Shown: positions 9,835-18,169 of the stretch, piece after piece
Numbering within the stretch: position 1 is the first letter of the stretch
Layout of the letters: the number at the start of each line of letters is the position of its first letter
Source of the DNA: Egicoccus sp. AB-alg2
GTDB lineage: Bacteria > Actinomycetota > Nitriliruptoria > Nitriliruptorales > Nitriliruptoraceae
Reading direction: 5' to 3'
Assembly: GCF_041821065.1 (NCBI RefSeq)
Contig: NZ_JBGUAX010000008.1
Span: forward strand, 62,001-126,000
Length of the DNA: 64,000 bases
Made by a program: the position numbers and the translations under genes
Notes under the pieces: model-generated
Seen by the model: the letters and a program-made list of their open reading frames with translations, nothing else
Told to the model about the DNA's origin: nothing
The model's database searches: none

Positions 9835-9866
9835 GGTGGTCCGGCGGTCGTCGTCGCCGGACCACC
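9835..9866. terminator. Bidirectional hairpin terminator between xylA and the LacI-type gene
   Basis: A perfect 12-bp stem (9835-9846 with 9855-9866) with an 8-base loop lies between the stop codons of two convergent genes, 8 bases after xylA and 19 bases beyond the end of the minus-strand regulator. No T-run is present. Confidence 0.75.
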
Positions 9867-9884
9867 CGCCGACCGCGGCGAGCG

Positions 9885-10925
9885 TCAAGCCGTGACCAGT
9901 TTGGTGCTGTCCCGCAGGATGACCTCGCCACGGACGCGCACCAGACGCGGGCCGCTGGGGTCGGGGTCCAGCGCCATCTGCGCCGCCTGACGGCCCATCT
10001 CCCGTAGCGGCAGCGCGACGGTGGTCAGCGCCGGGGTGACGTCGCGCAACGTCTCGATGTCGTCGAACCCGGCGACCGCCACGTCGTCGGGCACCGACAG
10101 GCCGTGCTCGCGCAGCGCCGCCATCGCTCCGACCGCCATCACGTCGTTGACCGCGAAGACGCAGCCCGGGCGTGCGCCCGCGGCGAGCAGGCGGCTCATG
10201 GCGTCGTGACCCCCGTCGCGCGTGAACGTGCCGTCGACCACGGGGACCTCGCCGCCCACGCCGCCGTCGCGGAGCCCCTCGCGGAAGCCGCGGACGCGGT
10301 CGCGGGCGGTCAGCAGGCCCTCGGGGCCGCCCAGCATCGCGAACGACCGGTGCCCGAGATCCACCAGCGCCCGGGCGAGGTCGCGTGCCCCCGCCCGGTT
10401 GAGCGGCTGCACCGTGTCCACGCCGAGGCGGTCCTGGCTGACCGCGGCGACCCGCCCGCCCGCGCGCCGGTAGGCGTCGATCTCGCGCGCGACCCTCGCC
10501 TGGTAGGCGCGGTCGTCCCAGCGGCTACCGACCATCACGATCGCCCGGGCCCGGTGGGCACGCAGGGTCGCGAGATACTCCAGTTCCCGTTCGCGGCGCT
10601 GCCGGGTGCTGGCGAGCACCACGGTGGTGTCCAGGTCCTCGGCCGCCTCGGTGACGCCGGCCGCGATGGCCGCGAAGTACGGATCCGAGATGTCATGGAC
10701 GACCAACCCGACGAGGTTGCTCGCCCCACGCGCCACGGCTTGAGCCTGCGCGTTGGGGGAGTAGCCGAGCAGCTCCGCGGACCGCAGCACCCGCTCGCGG
10801 AACGCCGCCCCGACCGTGCGACCCGTGGATCCGTTCAGGACCCGGGACGCGGTCGCCAGCGACACCCCCGCGTGGCGGGCGACGTCCGCCAGCGTCACCG
10901 AACCGTTGCCCGTCGTGCTCATCAT
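9885..10925 (-). CDS. LacI-family transcriptional regulator
   Basis: A 346-residue regulator. Residues about 10-58 form the LacI helix-turn-helix and hinge (VTLADVARHAGVSLATASRVLNGS); the rest is a type I periplasmic-binding-protein-like sensor that ends by naming an operator-binding dimer core (VCVFAVNDVMAVGAM, VAVAGFDDIE). It is the last gene of a three-gene minus-strand operon and its ATG overlaps the stop of the DUF6807 gene (ATGA). Two near-identical LacI-type palindromes lie in the divergent promoter region at the head of this operon, so it most likely represses both its own operon and the ABC importer on the other side. The inducer is probably the imported sugar or an early catabolite. 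Confidence 0.9.
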   Translation of the reverse strand: MMSTTGNGSVTLADVARHAGVSLATASRVLNGSTGRTVGAAFRERVLRSAELLGYSPNAQAQAVARGASNLVGLVVHDISDPYFAAIAAGVTEAAEDLDTTVVLASTRQRRERELEYLATLRAHRARAIVMVGSRWDDRAYQARVAREIDAYRRAGGRVAAVSQDRLGVDTVQPLNRAGARDLARALVDLGHRSFAMLGGPEGLLTARDRVRGFREGLRDGGVGGEVPVVDGTFTRDGGHDAMSRLLAAGARPGCVFAVNDVMAVGAMAALREHGLSVPDDVAVAGFDDIETLRDVTPALTTVALPLREMGRQAAQMALDPDPSGPRLVRVRGEVILRDSTKLVTA

Positions 10926-11782
10926 CGCCCCTCGTCCGTGCCGTCCGGGAGACGCCACCCGTCGGCCACCAACACCTCGAACTCGCGCTGCACCACGGCT
11001 CCCGGCGTCAGGACCACGGGATCCACGAACGCCAGGGCGGAGCACACCCCCGGGTAGCCCGCCACGCGGACGAACCAGGGATCGGCGCGCGTCACCTCGT
11101 CCATCGCGACGACCGCGACCGTCCACCGCCGCCCTGCGGTATCGCTGCCGTGGGCGGCGACCCAGTCGGCGACCGACCCGTGGACGGCCTGTTCGCCCTC
11201 CGCCGCCGGGGTGCGGACCCGCACCGGCTCCGGACCCGTCGGCAGACGCCAGAAGAAGCCACCGTAGCCGGCGCCGACCCGACCGTTGGTCGCCGGCGAG
11301 CCCAGCGGCAGGTCGGCGTCCGTGGTGTTGTGCAGCGCGAACGTCACGCCCAGACGCCAGGCACCCTCGTGGCTCTCGCGGACCTCGAGGTGGCGCTGCT
11401 CACGCAGTCGTCCCCGACCGTCGGGGCCGACCCACCGGAACTCGGCCTCGAGGCGGCGCTCATCGGCGGTGAGGGCGTCGACGGCCACGTGCCCGTGGTC
11501 GTCGCGCCACGTGTAGCCGCGGTCGCGGAGGTAGGTCCGCCCGCCCCAGAAGTTGACGCCGCCGACGTCCTGCAGGGTCACGGAGGCGCCGAGGTGCCAG
11601 CGGTGGTCCTCTGGATGGGTGTCCGTCACGACGACGCCCGCGGGAGTGGTGACGGGGTGCAGGTAGGGCCGCGGTGACCACTCGGGTGCGGTGTCGTTGC
11701 CGCTGCGCAGCTCGGCCCCGCCCCGGCCCGTGGCCGTCAGGCGGGCGAGGACGTCGGGGACCGGTGCACGGGTGCTGGTCAC
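10922..11782 (-). CDS. DUF6807 (PmoA-like) family protein
   Basis: A 286-residue protein recognised by its DUF6807 sequence features: RPYLHPVTTPAGVVVTD near the N-terminus, the HRWHLG motif, GGVNFWGGRTYL and the C-terminal VAGYPGVCSALAF. The family has a beta-sandwich fold, is common in sugar catabolic clusters of actinobacteria and planctomycetes, and has no firmly assigned reaction. The 'methane oxygenase PmoA' name often attached to it is misleading. The start is a GTG overlapping the upstream oxidoreductase stop (GTGA, 11779-11782), and its own stop overlaps the lacI-type gene. Context suggests that it works on the substrate taken up by the neighbouring importer. Confidence 0.8.
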   Translation of the reverse strand: MTSTRAPVPDVLARLTATGRGGAELRSGNDTAPEWSPRPYLHPVTTPAGVVVTDTHPEDHRWHLGASVTLQDVGGVNFWGGRTYLRDRGYTWRDDHGHVAVDALTADERRLEAEFRWVGPDGRGRLREQRHLEVRESHEGAWRLGVTFALHNTTDADLPLGSPATNGRVGAGYGGFFWRLPTGPEPVRVRTPAAEGEQAVHGSVADWVAAHGSDTAGRRWTVAVVAMDEVTRADPWFVRVAGYPGVCSALAFVDPVVLTPGAVVQREFEVLVADGWRLPDGTDEGR

Positions 11783-12957
11783 GAGGCAGCCTTGGTGGTG
11801 GAGTCGGCGGCGGCCCGCGCCCACGGCAGGCCGAGATCGGCGTAGGAGGCACGTTCCCGTGCGCTTCGCTGGACGGTGACGTCGATGCCGTCGACCACGA
11901 CGCGGGGACCCGCCTCGTCCTCGACCCAGCGCGCGTACGGCGGGTCGATCGGCCGCGGCTCCGGCGCGTGACGCACGGCGTCGATCACCTGGGCGAAGCC
12001 CAGCGTGCGCTCGACGGGCGCGAGCAGCGTCGTGCGCTGGTCGCCGAGGTGGTCGAGGAGGTTGTCCAGCAGGTCCACGTCGTCGTGCACGACCTCGCGC
12101 TCGACGCCGTCGAGGGCCGTGCGCAGCCGGTGGGTCTTGTAGAAGACCTGCATCCACCCGCGGCTGCCCTGCAGGAGCAGGTAGGGCTCGACATGGCTGG
12201 GCGAGCACAACGTCACGGCGACCGACAGCCGGGTGCCGCGGCTGGTGGTGCCGGTCAGGCAGGAGGTGTCGTCGGCCTCGATGTCGTTGGCGTGGAACAG
12301 CTCGAGGTGCAGGTTCCGGAAGCCGCCGTCGACGCCGTCGCTGCCGTCGATGCGCAGCGCCGTGGCCGTGGCGTGCGCGAACGGGTTGGTCAGGGCCCCG
12401 TCGACCACGGGGCGGCCATCGAGCATCCGCCGGCCGGCCCAGGCGGCCCGCGCGTAGTAGGCGTCGCCACGGATCCAGGCGCCGGCCACACCGATGCCGT
12501 GCAGTTCACCCAGGGCACCGTCGGCGACCAGGCGCCGGGCGGCCTCGACCGCCTCGGAACCGAAGCTCTGGAACCCGATCTGGCAGGCCACCCCGGCGGC
12601 GACGGCCGCGTCGCGCAGGACCAGGTGCTCGTCACGGGTCGGCGCGGGCGGCTTCTCCAGCAGCACGTGCACGCCGGCCGCCATCGCCTGTGTCGCCAGC
12701 TCCAGGTGAGTGTGGATCGGGGTGCACAGGATCGCGATGTCGGGTGCGTGCCGTTCCAGCGCCGCCGCGAGCGTGTCGCTGCGCGGGACGTCCGCGAGTT
12801 GTCCGGCGAGGTCAGCCGTCGGCGGGCGCGGGTCGCAGACGCCCACCAGCCGGGCCCGCCCCGCCGCCGCCTGCCGCGCCAGGTTGCGCAGGTGCCAGCG
12901 ACCGTGACCGTGCACGCCGGCCAGCACGACCCGGGCAGGTGTGGGGACGTGGACCAT
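11779..12957 (-). CDS. Gfo/Idh/MocA-family oxidoreductase
   Basis: A 392-residue NAD(P)-dependent sugar oxidoreductase. The N-terminal Rossmann fold starts VVLAGVHGHGRWHLRNL, and the EKP motif (VLLEKPPAP) that carries the catalytic Lys follows. The C-terminal half is the alpha/beta substrate domain. The ATG at 12957 is preceded by GGAAAGG. It is the first gene of a coupled minus-strand operon (oxidoreductase, DUF6807, LacI regulator) and is divergent from an ABC sugar importer. Members oxidise, reduce or epimerise sugars, inositols or their keto derivatives; the substrate here is not known. Confidence 0.88.
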   Translation of the reverse strand: MVHVPTPARVVLAGVHGHGRWHLRNLARQAAAGRARLVGVCDPRPPTADLAGQLADVPRSDTLAAALERHAPDIAILCTPIHTHLELATQAMAAGVHVLLEKPPAPTRDEHLVLRDAAVAAGVACQIGFQSFGSEAVEAARRLVADGALGELHGIGVAGAWIRGDAYYARAAWAGRRMLDGRPVVDGALTNPFAHATATALRIDGSDGVDGGFRNLHLELFHANDIEADDTSCLTGTTSRGTRLSVAVTLCSPSHVEPYLLLQGSRGWMQVFYKTHRLRTALDGVEREVVHDDVDLLDNLLDHLGDQRTTLLAPVERTLGFAQVIDAVRHAPEPRPIDPPYARWVEDEAGPRVVVDGIDVTVQRSARERASYADLGLPWARAAADSTTKAAS

Positions 12958-13009
12958 CGCGGGCGAACCTTTCCGTGCGAAGGATGCCACCCACCGCACA
13001 CGCTGTCTC

Positions 13010-13023
13010 GGAAATCGCTTTCC
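13010..13023. promoter_or_regulatory. LacI-type operator (minus-strand promoter side)
   Basis: GGAAATCGCTTTCC is a palindrome of the GGAAANCGNTTNCC type with the central CG typical of LacI-family operators. It lies 53 bases upstream of the minus-strand oxidoreductase start and just downstream of a TTGACA in minus orientation (complement of 13048-13053). Repressor binding here would therefore shut the minus operon, which includes the LacI-type gene itself. Confidence 0.7.
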
Positions 13024-13097
13024 CAGCTTTGCGGCCACCAACGTGGGTGTCAAGTCACGTTTTCCCGTTTTCCCGCGAATCGGCGGGATTCAGGGTC

Positions 13098-13127
13098 TTG
13101 ACAGGTTCCGTCCGCCGCTGTTAGAAA
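13098..13127 (+). promoter_or_regulatory. Promoter for the ABC sugar importer
   Basis: A perfect -35 hexamer TTGACA (13098-13103) is followed after 18 bases by TAGAAA (13122-13127) as a -10. A LacI-type operator begins 15 bases beyond the -10, close to the expected transcription start, which fits classical repression. Confidence 0.6.
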
Positions 13128-13142
13128 CCGCACTGCCGGGTC

Positions 13143-13156
13143 GGAAAACGCTTACC
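13143..13156. promoter_or_regulatory. LacI-type operator (importer promoter side)
   Basis: GGAAAACGCTTACC matches the other site in this intergenic region at 11 of 14 positions and has the same central CG. It sits immediately downstream of the plus-strand promoter. The two operator centres are 133 bases apart, so DNA looping by a LacI-type tetramer is possible but not shown. Confidence 0.7.
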
Positions 13157-13232
13157 AGCGCACTCGGGGTCGCGGAGAGGCGGCCCTCGCAGAAGAGACC
13201 GATCCTGCATCAGTCACCGGGAGGACGACTCG

Positions 13233-13277
13233 ATGGGCACCAGCCGCGAGGCCCGCAGGCACGAGGCCGTGTCGTGA
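13233..13277 (+). CDS. Possible 14-codon leader ORF coupled to the permease
   Basis: An ATG at 13233 has a strong ribosome binding site (GGGAGGA, 13219-13225). It reads 14 codons (MGTSREARRHEAVS) and stops with a TGA that overlaps the GTG start of the permease gene (GTGA, 13274-13277). The permease GTG has only a weak Shine-Dalgarno match of its own, so the short frame may serve to load ribosomes for it. A chance frame, or an alternative permease start, cannot be excluded. Confidence 0.4.
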   Translation: MGTSREARRHEAVS

Positions 13278-14257
13278 CCGCGACCGGCTCGGTCGAGCAG
13301 GCCACCGACACGCAACCGGCGGCGCCCCCGCGGCCGCCGGCGCCGGCGGTCCCCCCGCGTCGCCGGCGCCGGACCGGCCGCGTCGCCGAGGACCGGCGTG
13401 CCGCCTGGCTGTTCCTGTCGCCGTGGTTCGCGGGGCTCGCCCTCATCACCATCGGGCCGATCCTCGGGTCGCTGTACCTCTCGTTCACCGACTACAGCCT
13501 GCTGACCGCACCCGAGTGGACCGGGCTCGACAACTACCGGCGCATGCTGGACGACCCCCGGTTCTGGACCTCGCTGCGCGTGACCTTCACGTACGTCTTC
13601 GTGTCCGTCCCGCTGCAGCTCGGCTTCGCCCTGCTCCTCGCGATGGTGCTCAACCGCGGCGTCCGGGGCCTGCCCATCTACCGCTCGATCTACTACCTGC
13701 CGTCGCTGCTCGGCAGCAGCGTGGCGATCGCCATCCTGTGGCGGCGCGTCTTCGGTGCCGAGGGGCTGGTCAACTCCGTGCTCGCGATCGTGGGGATCCA
13801 GGGGCCGGGCTGGGTCTCGCACCCCGACTGGGCGCTGTCGAGCCTGATCGTGCTGAACGTGTGGACCTTCGGTTCGCCGATGGTCATCTTCCTGGCCGGG
13901 CTGCGGCAGATCCCCACGATGTACTACGAGGCGGCCCAGGTCGACGGCGCGGGCGCCTGGCAACAGTTCCGCAGGATCACGCTGCCGCTGCTCACGCCGA
14001 TCATCTTCTTCAATCTGGTCCTGCAGCTGATCAACGCCTTCCAGAGCTTCACCCAGGCGTTCATCGTCAGCGGCGGCACCGGGGGACCGGCCGATTCGAC
14101 GCTGTTCTACACGCTCTACCTCTACCAGCGCGGGTTCGGCTCCTTCGACATGGGTTATGCGTCGGCGCTCGCCTGGGTGCTGCTGTTGATCGTGGCGGGT
14201 CTCACCGCCGTCAACTTCCTGGCCTCCAAGTACTGGGTGTTCTATGGCGACGAGTGA
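13274..14257 (+). CDS. ABC sugar transporter permease, MalF/UgpA type
   Basis: A 327-residue inner-membrane permease with six predicted membrane segments. The N-terminus is Pro- and Arg-rich (about 45 residues) before the first helix (AAWLFLSPWFAGLALITIG). The EAA loop that contacts the ATPase is EAAQVDGAGAWQQFRRITLPLL. The chosen GTG start gives a normal length, but it lacks a strong ribosome site and overlaps a short upstream frame. It overlaps the next permease by 14 bases. With that permease and the lipoprotein at 15237 it forms a CUT1-type sugar importer. No ATPase gene is in the operon. Confidence 0.92.
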   Translation: MTATGSVEQATDTQPAAPPRPPAPAVPPRRRRRTGRVAEDRRAAWLFLSPWFAGLALITIGPILGSLYLSFTDYSLLTAPEWTGLDNYRRMLDDPRFWTSLRVTFTYVFVSVPLQLGFALLLAMVLNRGVRGLPIYRSIYYLPSLLGSSVAIAILWRRVFGAEGLVNSVLAIVGIQGPGWVSHPDWALSSLIVLNVWTFGSPMVIFLAGLRQIPTMYYEAAQVDGAGAWQQFRRITLPLLTPIIFFNLVLQLINAFQSFTQAFIVSGGTGGPADSTLFYTLYLYQRGFGSFDMGYASALAWVLLLIVAGLTAVNFLASKYWVFYGDE

Positions 14258-15116
14258 GCTCACCCTGCCCCGCGCCGCCGCCGGACGTCCCCGGCGTCGC
14301 CGCAAGTGGCCGATCCATCTCGGTCTGATCCTGTTCGGTCTCGTGCTGCTCTACCCGCTGCTGTGGATGCTGGCGAGCTCGTTCAAGCCGACCGCGGAGA
14401 TCTTCACCCAGCCCGGCCTGATCCCGTCGCAGTGGCGGCTGGAGAACTACCCCGAGGGCTGGGAGGCGCTGCGTCACCCCTTCAGCCGCTACCTGATGAA
14501 CTCGGCCATGGTGGTGATGGGCGCGGTCGTGGGCAACCTCGTCGCCTGCTCGCTGGCGGCCTACGCCTTCGCGCGCCTGGAGTTCCCGGGCAAGAAGCTC
14601 TGGTTCGCGGTCATGCTCGGCACGATCATGCTGCCGATCCACGTCATCATCGTGCCGCAGTACATCCTGTTCTCGCAGCTGGAGTGGATCAACACCTTCT
14701 ACCCGCTGATCGTGCCGAAGTTCCTGGCCACGGACGCCTTCTTCATCTTCCTGATGGTGCAGTTCATCCGGGCCCTGCCACGCGAGTTGGACGACGCCGC
14801 CCGCATCGACGGGTGCGGGCACTTCGGGATCTTCCTGCGGGTGATCCTGCCGCTGTCCGTGCCGGCGCTGGCGACCACGGCGATCTTCACGTTCATCTGG
14901 ACCTGGAACGACTTCTTCAGCCAGCTGATCTTCCTGACCAGCCCCGATCTCTACACCGTTCCGGTGGCGCTGCGGACCTTCGTGGACGCCACCAGCGCGA
15001 CCCCGTGGGGGCCGCTGTTCGCGATGTCGATCGTCGCGATCGGCCCCATCTTCGGGTTCTTCCTCGCCGGGCAGCGCTACCTCGTCCAGGGGATCGCGAC
15101 GACCGGCATCAAGTGA
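14244..15116 (+). CDS. ABC sugar transporter permease, MalG/UgpE type
   Basis: A 290-residue partner permease with an Arg-rich cytoplasmic start, six membrane segments and the EAA-loop equivalent ELDDAARIDGCGHFGIFLRVILPL. The ending FFLAGQRYLVQGIATTGIK is typical of the MalG group. It begins inside the end of the MalF-like gene. Together they make the membrane pore of a carbohydrate importer that is probably under control of the LacI-type protein encoded on the other side of the divergent promoter. Confidence 0.92.
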   Translation: MATSELTLPRAAAGRPRRRRKWPIHLGLILFGLVLLYPLLWMLASSFKPTAEIFTQPGLIPSQWRLENYPEGWEALRHPFSRYLMNSAMVVMGAVVGNLVACSLAAYAFARLEFPGKKLWFAVMLGTIMLPIHVIIVPQYILFSQLEWINTFYPLIVPKFLATDAFFIFLMVQFIRALPRELDDAARIDGCGHFGIFLRVILPLSVPALATTAIFTFIWTWNDFFSQLIFLTSPDLYTVPVALRTFVDATSATPWGPLFAMSIVAIGPIFGFFLAGQRYLVQGIATTGIK

Positions 15117-15236
15117 CCCGCACGCCCGTCCGGGCCGGACGGCGACGTCACGGCCCTGGCCCGACCCGCGCCTCCATCCGGGCGCGAACCCCCGGCTCCG
15201 CCGACGCGGAGCAGACCGAAGCAAAGGGAGAGCAAG

Positions 15237-16640
15237 GTGCACGCATTGGGAGAACGCTCTGCACGCCGATCGGCGAGACGGGCCACGGCCCTCGTCGGCG
15301 GCCTCGCGCTGCTGGTGACCGCCTGCGGTGGCGGTGACGGCGGTGGCCCGGCCGGCGGCGCCGAGGCGGCGGCCGACCAGGAGTCGACGAACGACGCCGG
15401 CAACGACACGGGGGACGGCGGCGAGGACGGCGGCGAAGGCGGCGAAGGCGGCGAACAGGTGACGTTGCGGTTCTCGTGGTGGGGCTCCGACGCCCGGCAC
15501 GAGGACACGCAGGAGGTCATCGACCGCTTCGAGGCCAAGTACCCCCACATCACCGTCGAGGGGGAGTTCACCGGCTGGGGCGACTACTGGGACCGGCTGG
15601 CCACGACCGTCGCCGGTGGGGACGCGCCCGACATCATCCAGCACGAATCGCGCTACCTGCGCGAGTACGCCGACCGGGGCGCACTGCTCGACCTCAACGA
15701 GGTGGCGGACACGCTCGACCTGTCCGAGCTCGACCCGCTGGTCGCCGACTCGGGCACCGTCGAGGGCGCCGTCTACGGCGTGCCCACGGGCATCAACGCC
15801 TACACGCTGTTCGCGGACCCGCAGGCCTTCGAGGAGGCCGGAGTGGAGATGCCCGACGACACCAGCTGGACCTGGGAGGACTTCGTCGGACTCGCGGCGC
15901 AGATCAGCGCGAACAGCGACTACTACGGTGCCCAGGACAAGGGCTACAACGAGACCGACCTGCAGATCTTCGCCCGGCAGCGCGGCGAGGACATGTACAC
16001 CGAGGACGGCCAGCTCGGCTTCAGCGAGCAGACGGCCGCGGACTGGTGGCAGCTGGGTCTGGAGATGCAGGAGACCGCCGGCACCCCCAACGCCTCCATC
16101 ACGACCGAGGTGCAGGCCGGTGGCGTCGACCAGTCGCTGATCGCGACCAACCGCGGCGCGATGGCGTTCTTCTGGACCAACGAGCTCGGTGCCCTGACCG
16201 ACACCTCCGGACGTGACCTGGAGCTGCTGCGCTACCCCGGCGAGTCCCAGCACGAGCAGCCCGGCATGTTCTTCAAGCCGGCGATGTTCTACTCGGTCGC
16301 GTCGACCACGGCGCACCCGGAGGAGGCGGCGCTCTTCCTCGACTTCCTGCTCAACGACGAGCAGGCCGCGGACGTCATCAAGAGCGACCGCGGGCTGCCC
16401 GCCAACACCCGGATCCGCGAGCACGTCCTCGCGGACCTGAGCGACGCCGAGCAGCAGGCGGCCGACTTCCTCGCCGAGATCGAGGACGAACTGGCCACCC
16501 CGCCGCCGGTGCCGCCGGTCGGCGCGGGCGAGATCGTCTCGATCGTGCAGCGCATCAACGAAGAGGTGCTGTTCGGCCGGTTGAGCCCCGACGAGGCCGC
16601 GGCGCGGTTCCTCCAGGAGGCCAACGCCGCCATCGGCTGA
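15237..16640 (+). CDS. ABC sugar transporter substrate-binding lipoprotein (family 1)
   Basis: A 467-residue lipoprotein. The lipobox LVTAC puts the modified Cys at residue 30, followed by a 50-residue Gly/Asp/Glu-rich linker before the mature domain (VTLRFSWWGSDARHEDTQEVIDRFEAKYP). Solute-binding family 1 signs include the repeated GGDAPDII motif and aromatic residues suited to sugar stacking. The start is GTG 15237 with AAAGGGAGA upstream. It lies 120 bases after the permeases and is followed by a strong hairpin, a common arrangement for making more binding protein than permease. The ligand is unknown. Confidence 0.92.
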   Translation: MHALGERSARRSARRATALVGGLALLVTACGGGDGGGPAGGAEAAADQESTNDAGNDTGDGGEDGGEGGEGGEQVTLRFSWWGSDARHEDTQEVIDRFEAKYPHITVEGEFTGWGDYWDRLATTVAGGDAPDIIQHESRYLREYADRGALLDLNEVADTLDLSELDPLVADSGTVEGAVYGVPTGINAYTLFADPQAFEEAGVEMPDDTSWTWEDFVGLAAQISANSDYYGAQDKGYNETDLQIFARQRGEDMYTEDGQLGFSEQTAADWWQLGLEMQETAGTPNASITTEVQAGGVDQSLIATNRGAMAFFWTNELGALTDTSGRDLELLRYPGESQHEQPGMFFKPAMFYSVASTTAHPEEAALFLDFLLNDEQAADVIKSDRGLPANTRIREHVLADLSDAEQQAADFLAEIEDELATPPPVPPVGAGEIVSIVQRINEEVLFGRLSPDEAAARFLQEANAAIG

Positions 16641-16648
16641 CCCCGACC

Positions 16649-16689
16649 ACGGCGGGGGTCGTGCGCGCCCCGACCGCGACCCCCGCCGT
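16649..16689 (+). terminator. Hairpin after the sugar-binding lipoprotein gene
   Basis: A perfect 13-bp GC stem (16649-16661 with 16677-16689) with a 15-base loop starts 9 bases after the stop. Because the next gene begins only 33 bases later on the same strand, this could be a partial terminator or an mRNA-protecting stem rather than a full stop. Confidence 0.6.
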
Positions 16690-16721
16690 CTCCACCCACC
16701 CGATCGACCCGAGGAGCCCGC

Positions 16722-18095
16722 GTGACGACCGACGCCGCCCCGCCCCGGCGCTATCTCGTCGTCGGCACCGGGCACCGCGCCGAGCTGTTCCTCGAGGCGC
16801 TGCGCACCACGCACCGCGACGTCGGCCGCGTGGTCGCGCTGTGCGACACCAATCCGACCCGCATGGCACACCACGCCGCCGCGTTCGGTGACGAGGTGCC
16901 CGCCACCTACCGTGCCGACGACTTCGCCCGCGCCCTGGACGAGCAGCGTCCGGACGGCGTCGTGGTGTGCAGCGTGGACGCCACCCACCACCGCTACGTC
17001 GTCCCCGCGCTGGCGGCCGGCTGCCACACCGTCGTGGAGAAGCCGCTGACCACCACGGCCGAGGCGTGCCGCGCCATCGTGGCCGCTGCCGAGCGCGGTC
17101 CCGGGCGGCTCACGGTCACCTTCAACTACCGCTACGCGCCCCGCAACAGCCGCGTGAAGCAGCTGTTGCTCGAGGGCGCGATCGGCAGGCCCACGTCGGT
17201 GCACTTCGAATGGGTGCTCGACACCGTGCACGGCGCCGACTACTTCCGCCGCTGGCACCGCGACAAGGCCAACTCCGGCGGCCTGTTCGTGCACAAGGCG
17301 ACCCACCACTTCGACCTCGTCAACTGGTGGCTCGACGACGTGGCCGACACCGTCAACGCCCAGGCCGCGCTGCGCTTCTACGGCGACGTCAACGCCCGCG
17401 AACGCGGACTGGGCGAACGTCCGGCCCACGGTCGCGACCTGTTGGACGACCCGTTCGCGATCGACCTGGCCGGTGACGACCGGTTGCGGGCGCTCTACCT
17501 CGACGCGGAGGCCGAGGACGGCTACCGCCGCGACGTGGACGTGTTCGCGCCCGGCATCACGATCGAGGACAACCACGCCGTGCTGGTCCGCTACCGCCGC
17601 GGTGCCTTCCTGAGCTACGCGCTCAACGCCCACAGCCCCTGGGAGGGCTACCGCGTCGCGATCAACGGCACCCGGGGACGCCTCGAGCTCGACGTCGTCG
17701 AGCGGGCGGAGATCCTCCACGGCCAGGCCGCGGACGTCGTCAACGGCCGCCGCCGCGAGGTGGACCCCAGCGCCGTCGAGGTGGCGGACACGTCCGCGGT
17801 CCGCCGGCGCGGCACGCGGCTGGTGCTGCAGCGCCACTGGTCGCCCGCCGAGGTCGTCGACGTCGTGGAGGAGGGCGGCGGCCACGGCGGCGGCGACCGC
17901 CGCCTGCTCGACGACGTGTTCCGCGGCACGGATCCGGCCCGTGACCCGCTGGGCCGCGCGGCCGGCCACCTCGACGGCGTGCGCAGCGTGCTGGTGGGTG
18001 TGGCCGCCAACGCCTCGGCCGCCGCCGACGGCGCCCCGGTCCGCCTCACCGACCTCGACGTCCCGGTGGACCCGCCGGTGTCCGCCCCCACCTGA
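16722..18095 (+). CDS. Gfo/Idh/MocA-family oxidoreductase
   Basis: A 457-residue oxidoreductase, longer than the usual 340-400. The Rossmann start is YLVVGTGHRAELFLEAL, the EKP motif is VVEKPLTTT, and FNYRYAPRNSRVKQLL with HHFDLVNWW makes up the substrate side. The start is a GTG with GAGGAG upstream. The C-terminal extension (from about residue 350) includes the RRRGTRLVLQRHW and acidic or Gly-rich segments that other members also carry. It follows the importer and precedes a second, unrelated-looking Gfo/Idh gene. The reaction is probably oxidation or reduction of a sugar hydroxyl or keto group. Confidence 0.87.
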   Translation: MTTDAAPPRRYLVVGTGHRAELFLEALRTTHRDVGRVVALCDTNPTRMAHHAAAFGDEVPATYRADDFARALDEQRPDGVVVCSVDATHHRYVVPALAAGCHTVVEKPLTTTAEACRAIVAAAERGPGRLTVTFNYRYAPRNSRVKQLLLEGAIGRPTSVHFEWVLDTVHGADYFRRWHRDKANSGGLFVHKATHHFDLVNWWLDDVADTVNAQAALRFYGDVNARERGLGERPAHGRDLLDDPFAIDLAGDDRLRALYLDAEAEDGYRRDVDVFAPGITIEDNHAVLVRYRRGAFLSYALNAHSPWEGYRVAINGTRGRLELDVVERAEILHGQAADVVNGRRREVDPSAVEVADTSAVRRRGTRLVLQRHWSPAEVVDVVEEGGGHGGGDRRLLDDVFRGTDPARDPLGRAAGHLDGVRSVLVGVAANASAAADGAPVRLTDLDVPVDPPVSAPT

Positions 18096-18169
18096 GCCCC
18101 CGATCTCCCCGGCCTCGCCCGACGACGCCGGACGACGCCAGCACCGACCACAGCGAGAGAGCACCACGA

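Noticed and set aside
10922-11782. Methane monooxygenase subunit PmoA
   Set aside because: The name is sometimes attached to DUF6807, but the protein has no membrane segments or copper-site features of particulate methane monooxygenase and sits in a sugar operon.
14211-18167. A very long open frame on the minus strand opposite the importer and oxidoreductase genes
   Set aside because: It is the antisense shadow of real genes at very high GC; its product is Arg/Gly/Val-rich low-complexity sequence with no domain, and it crosses several well-supported genes.
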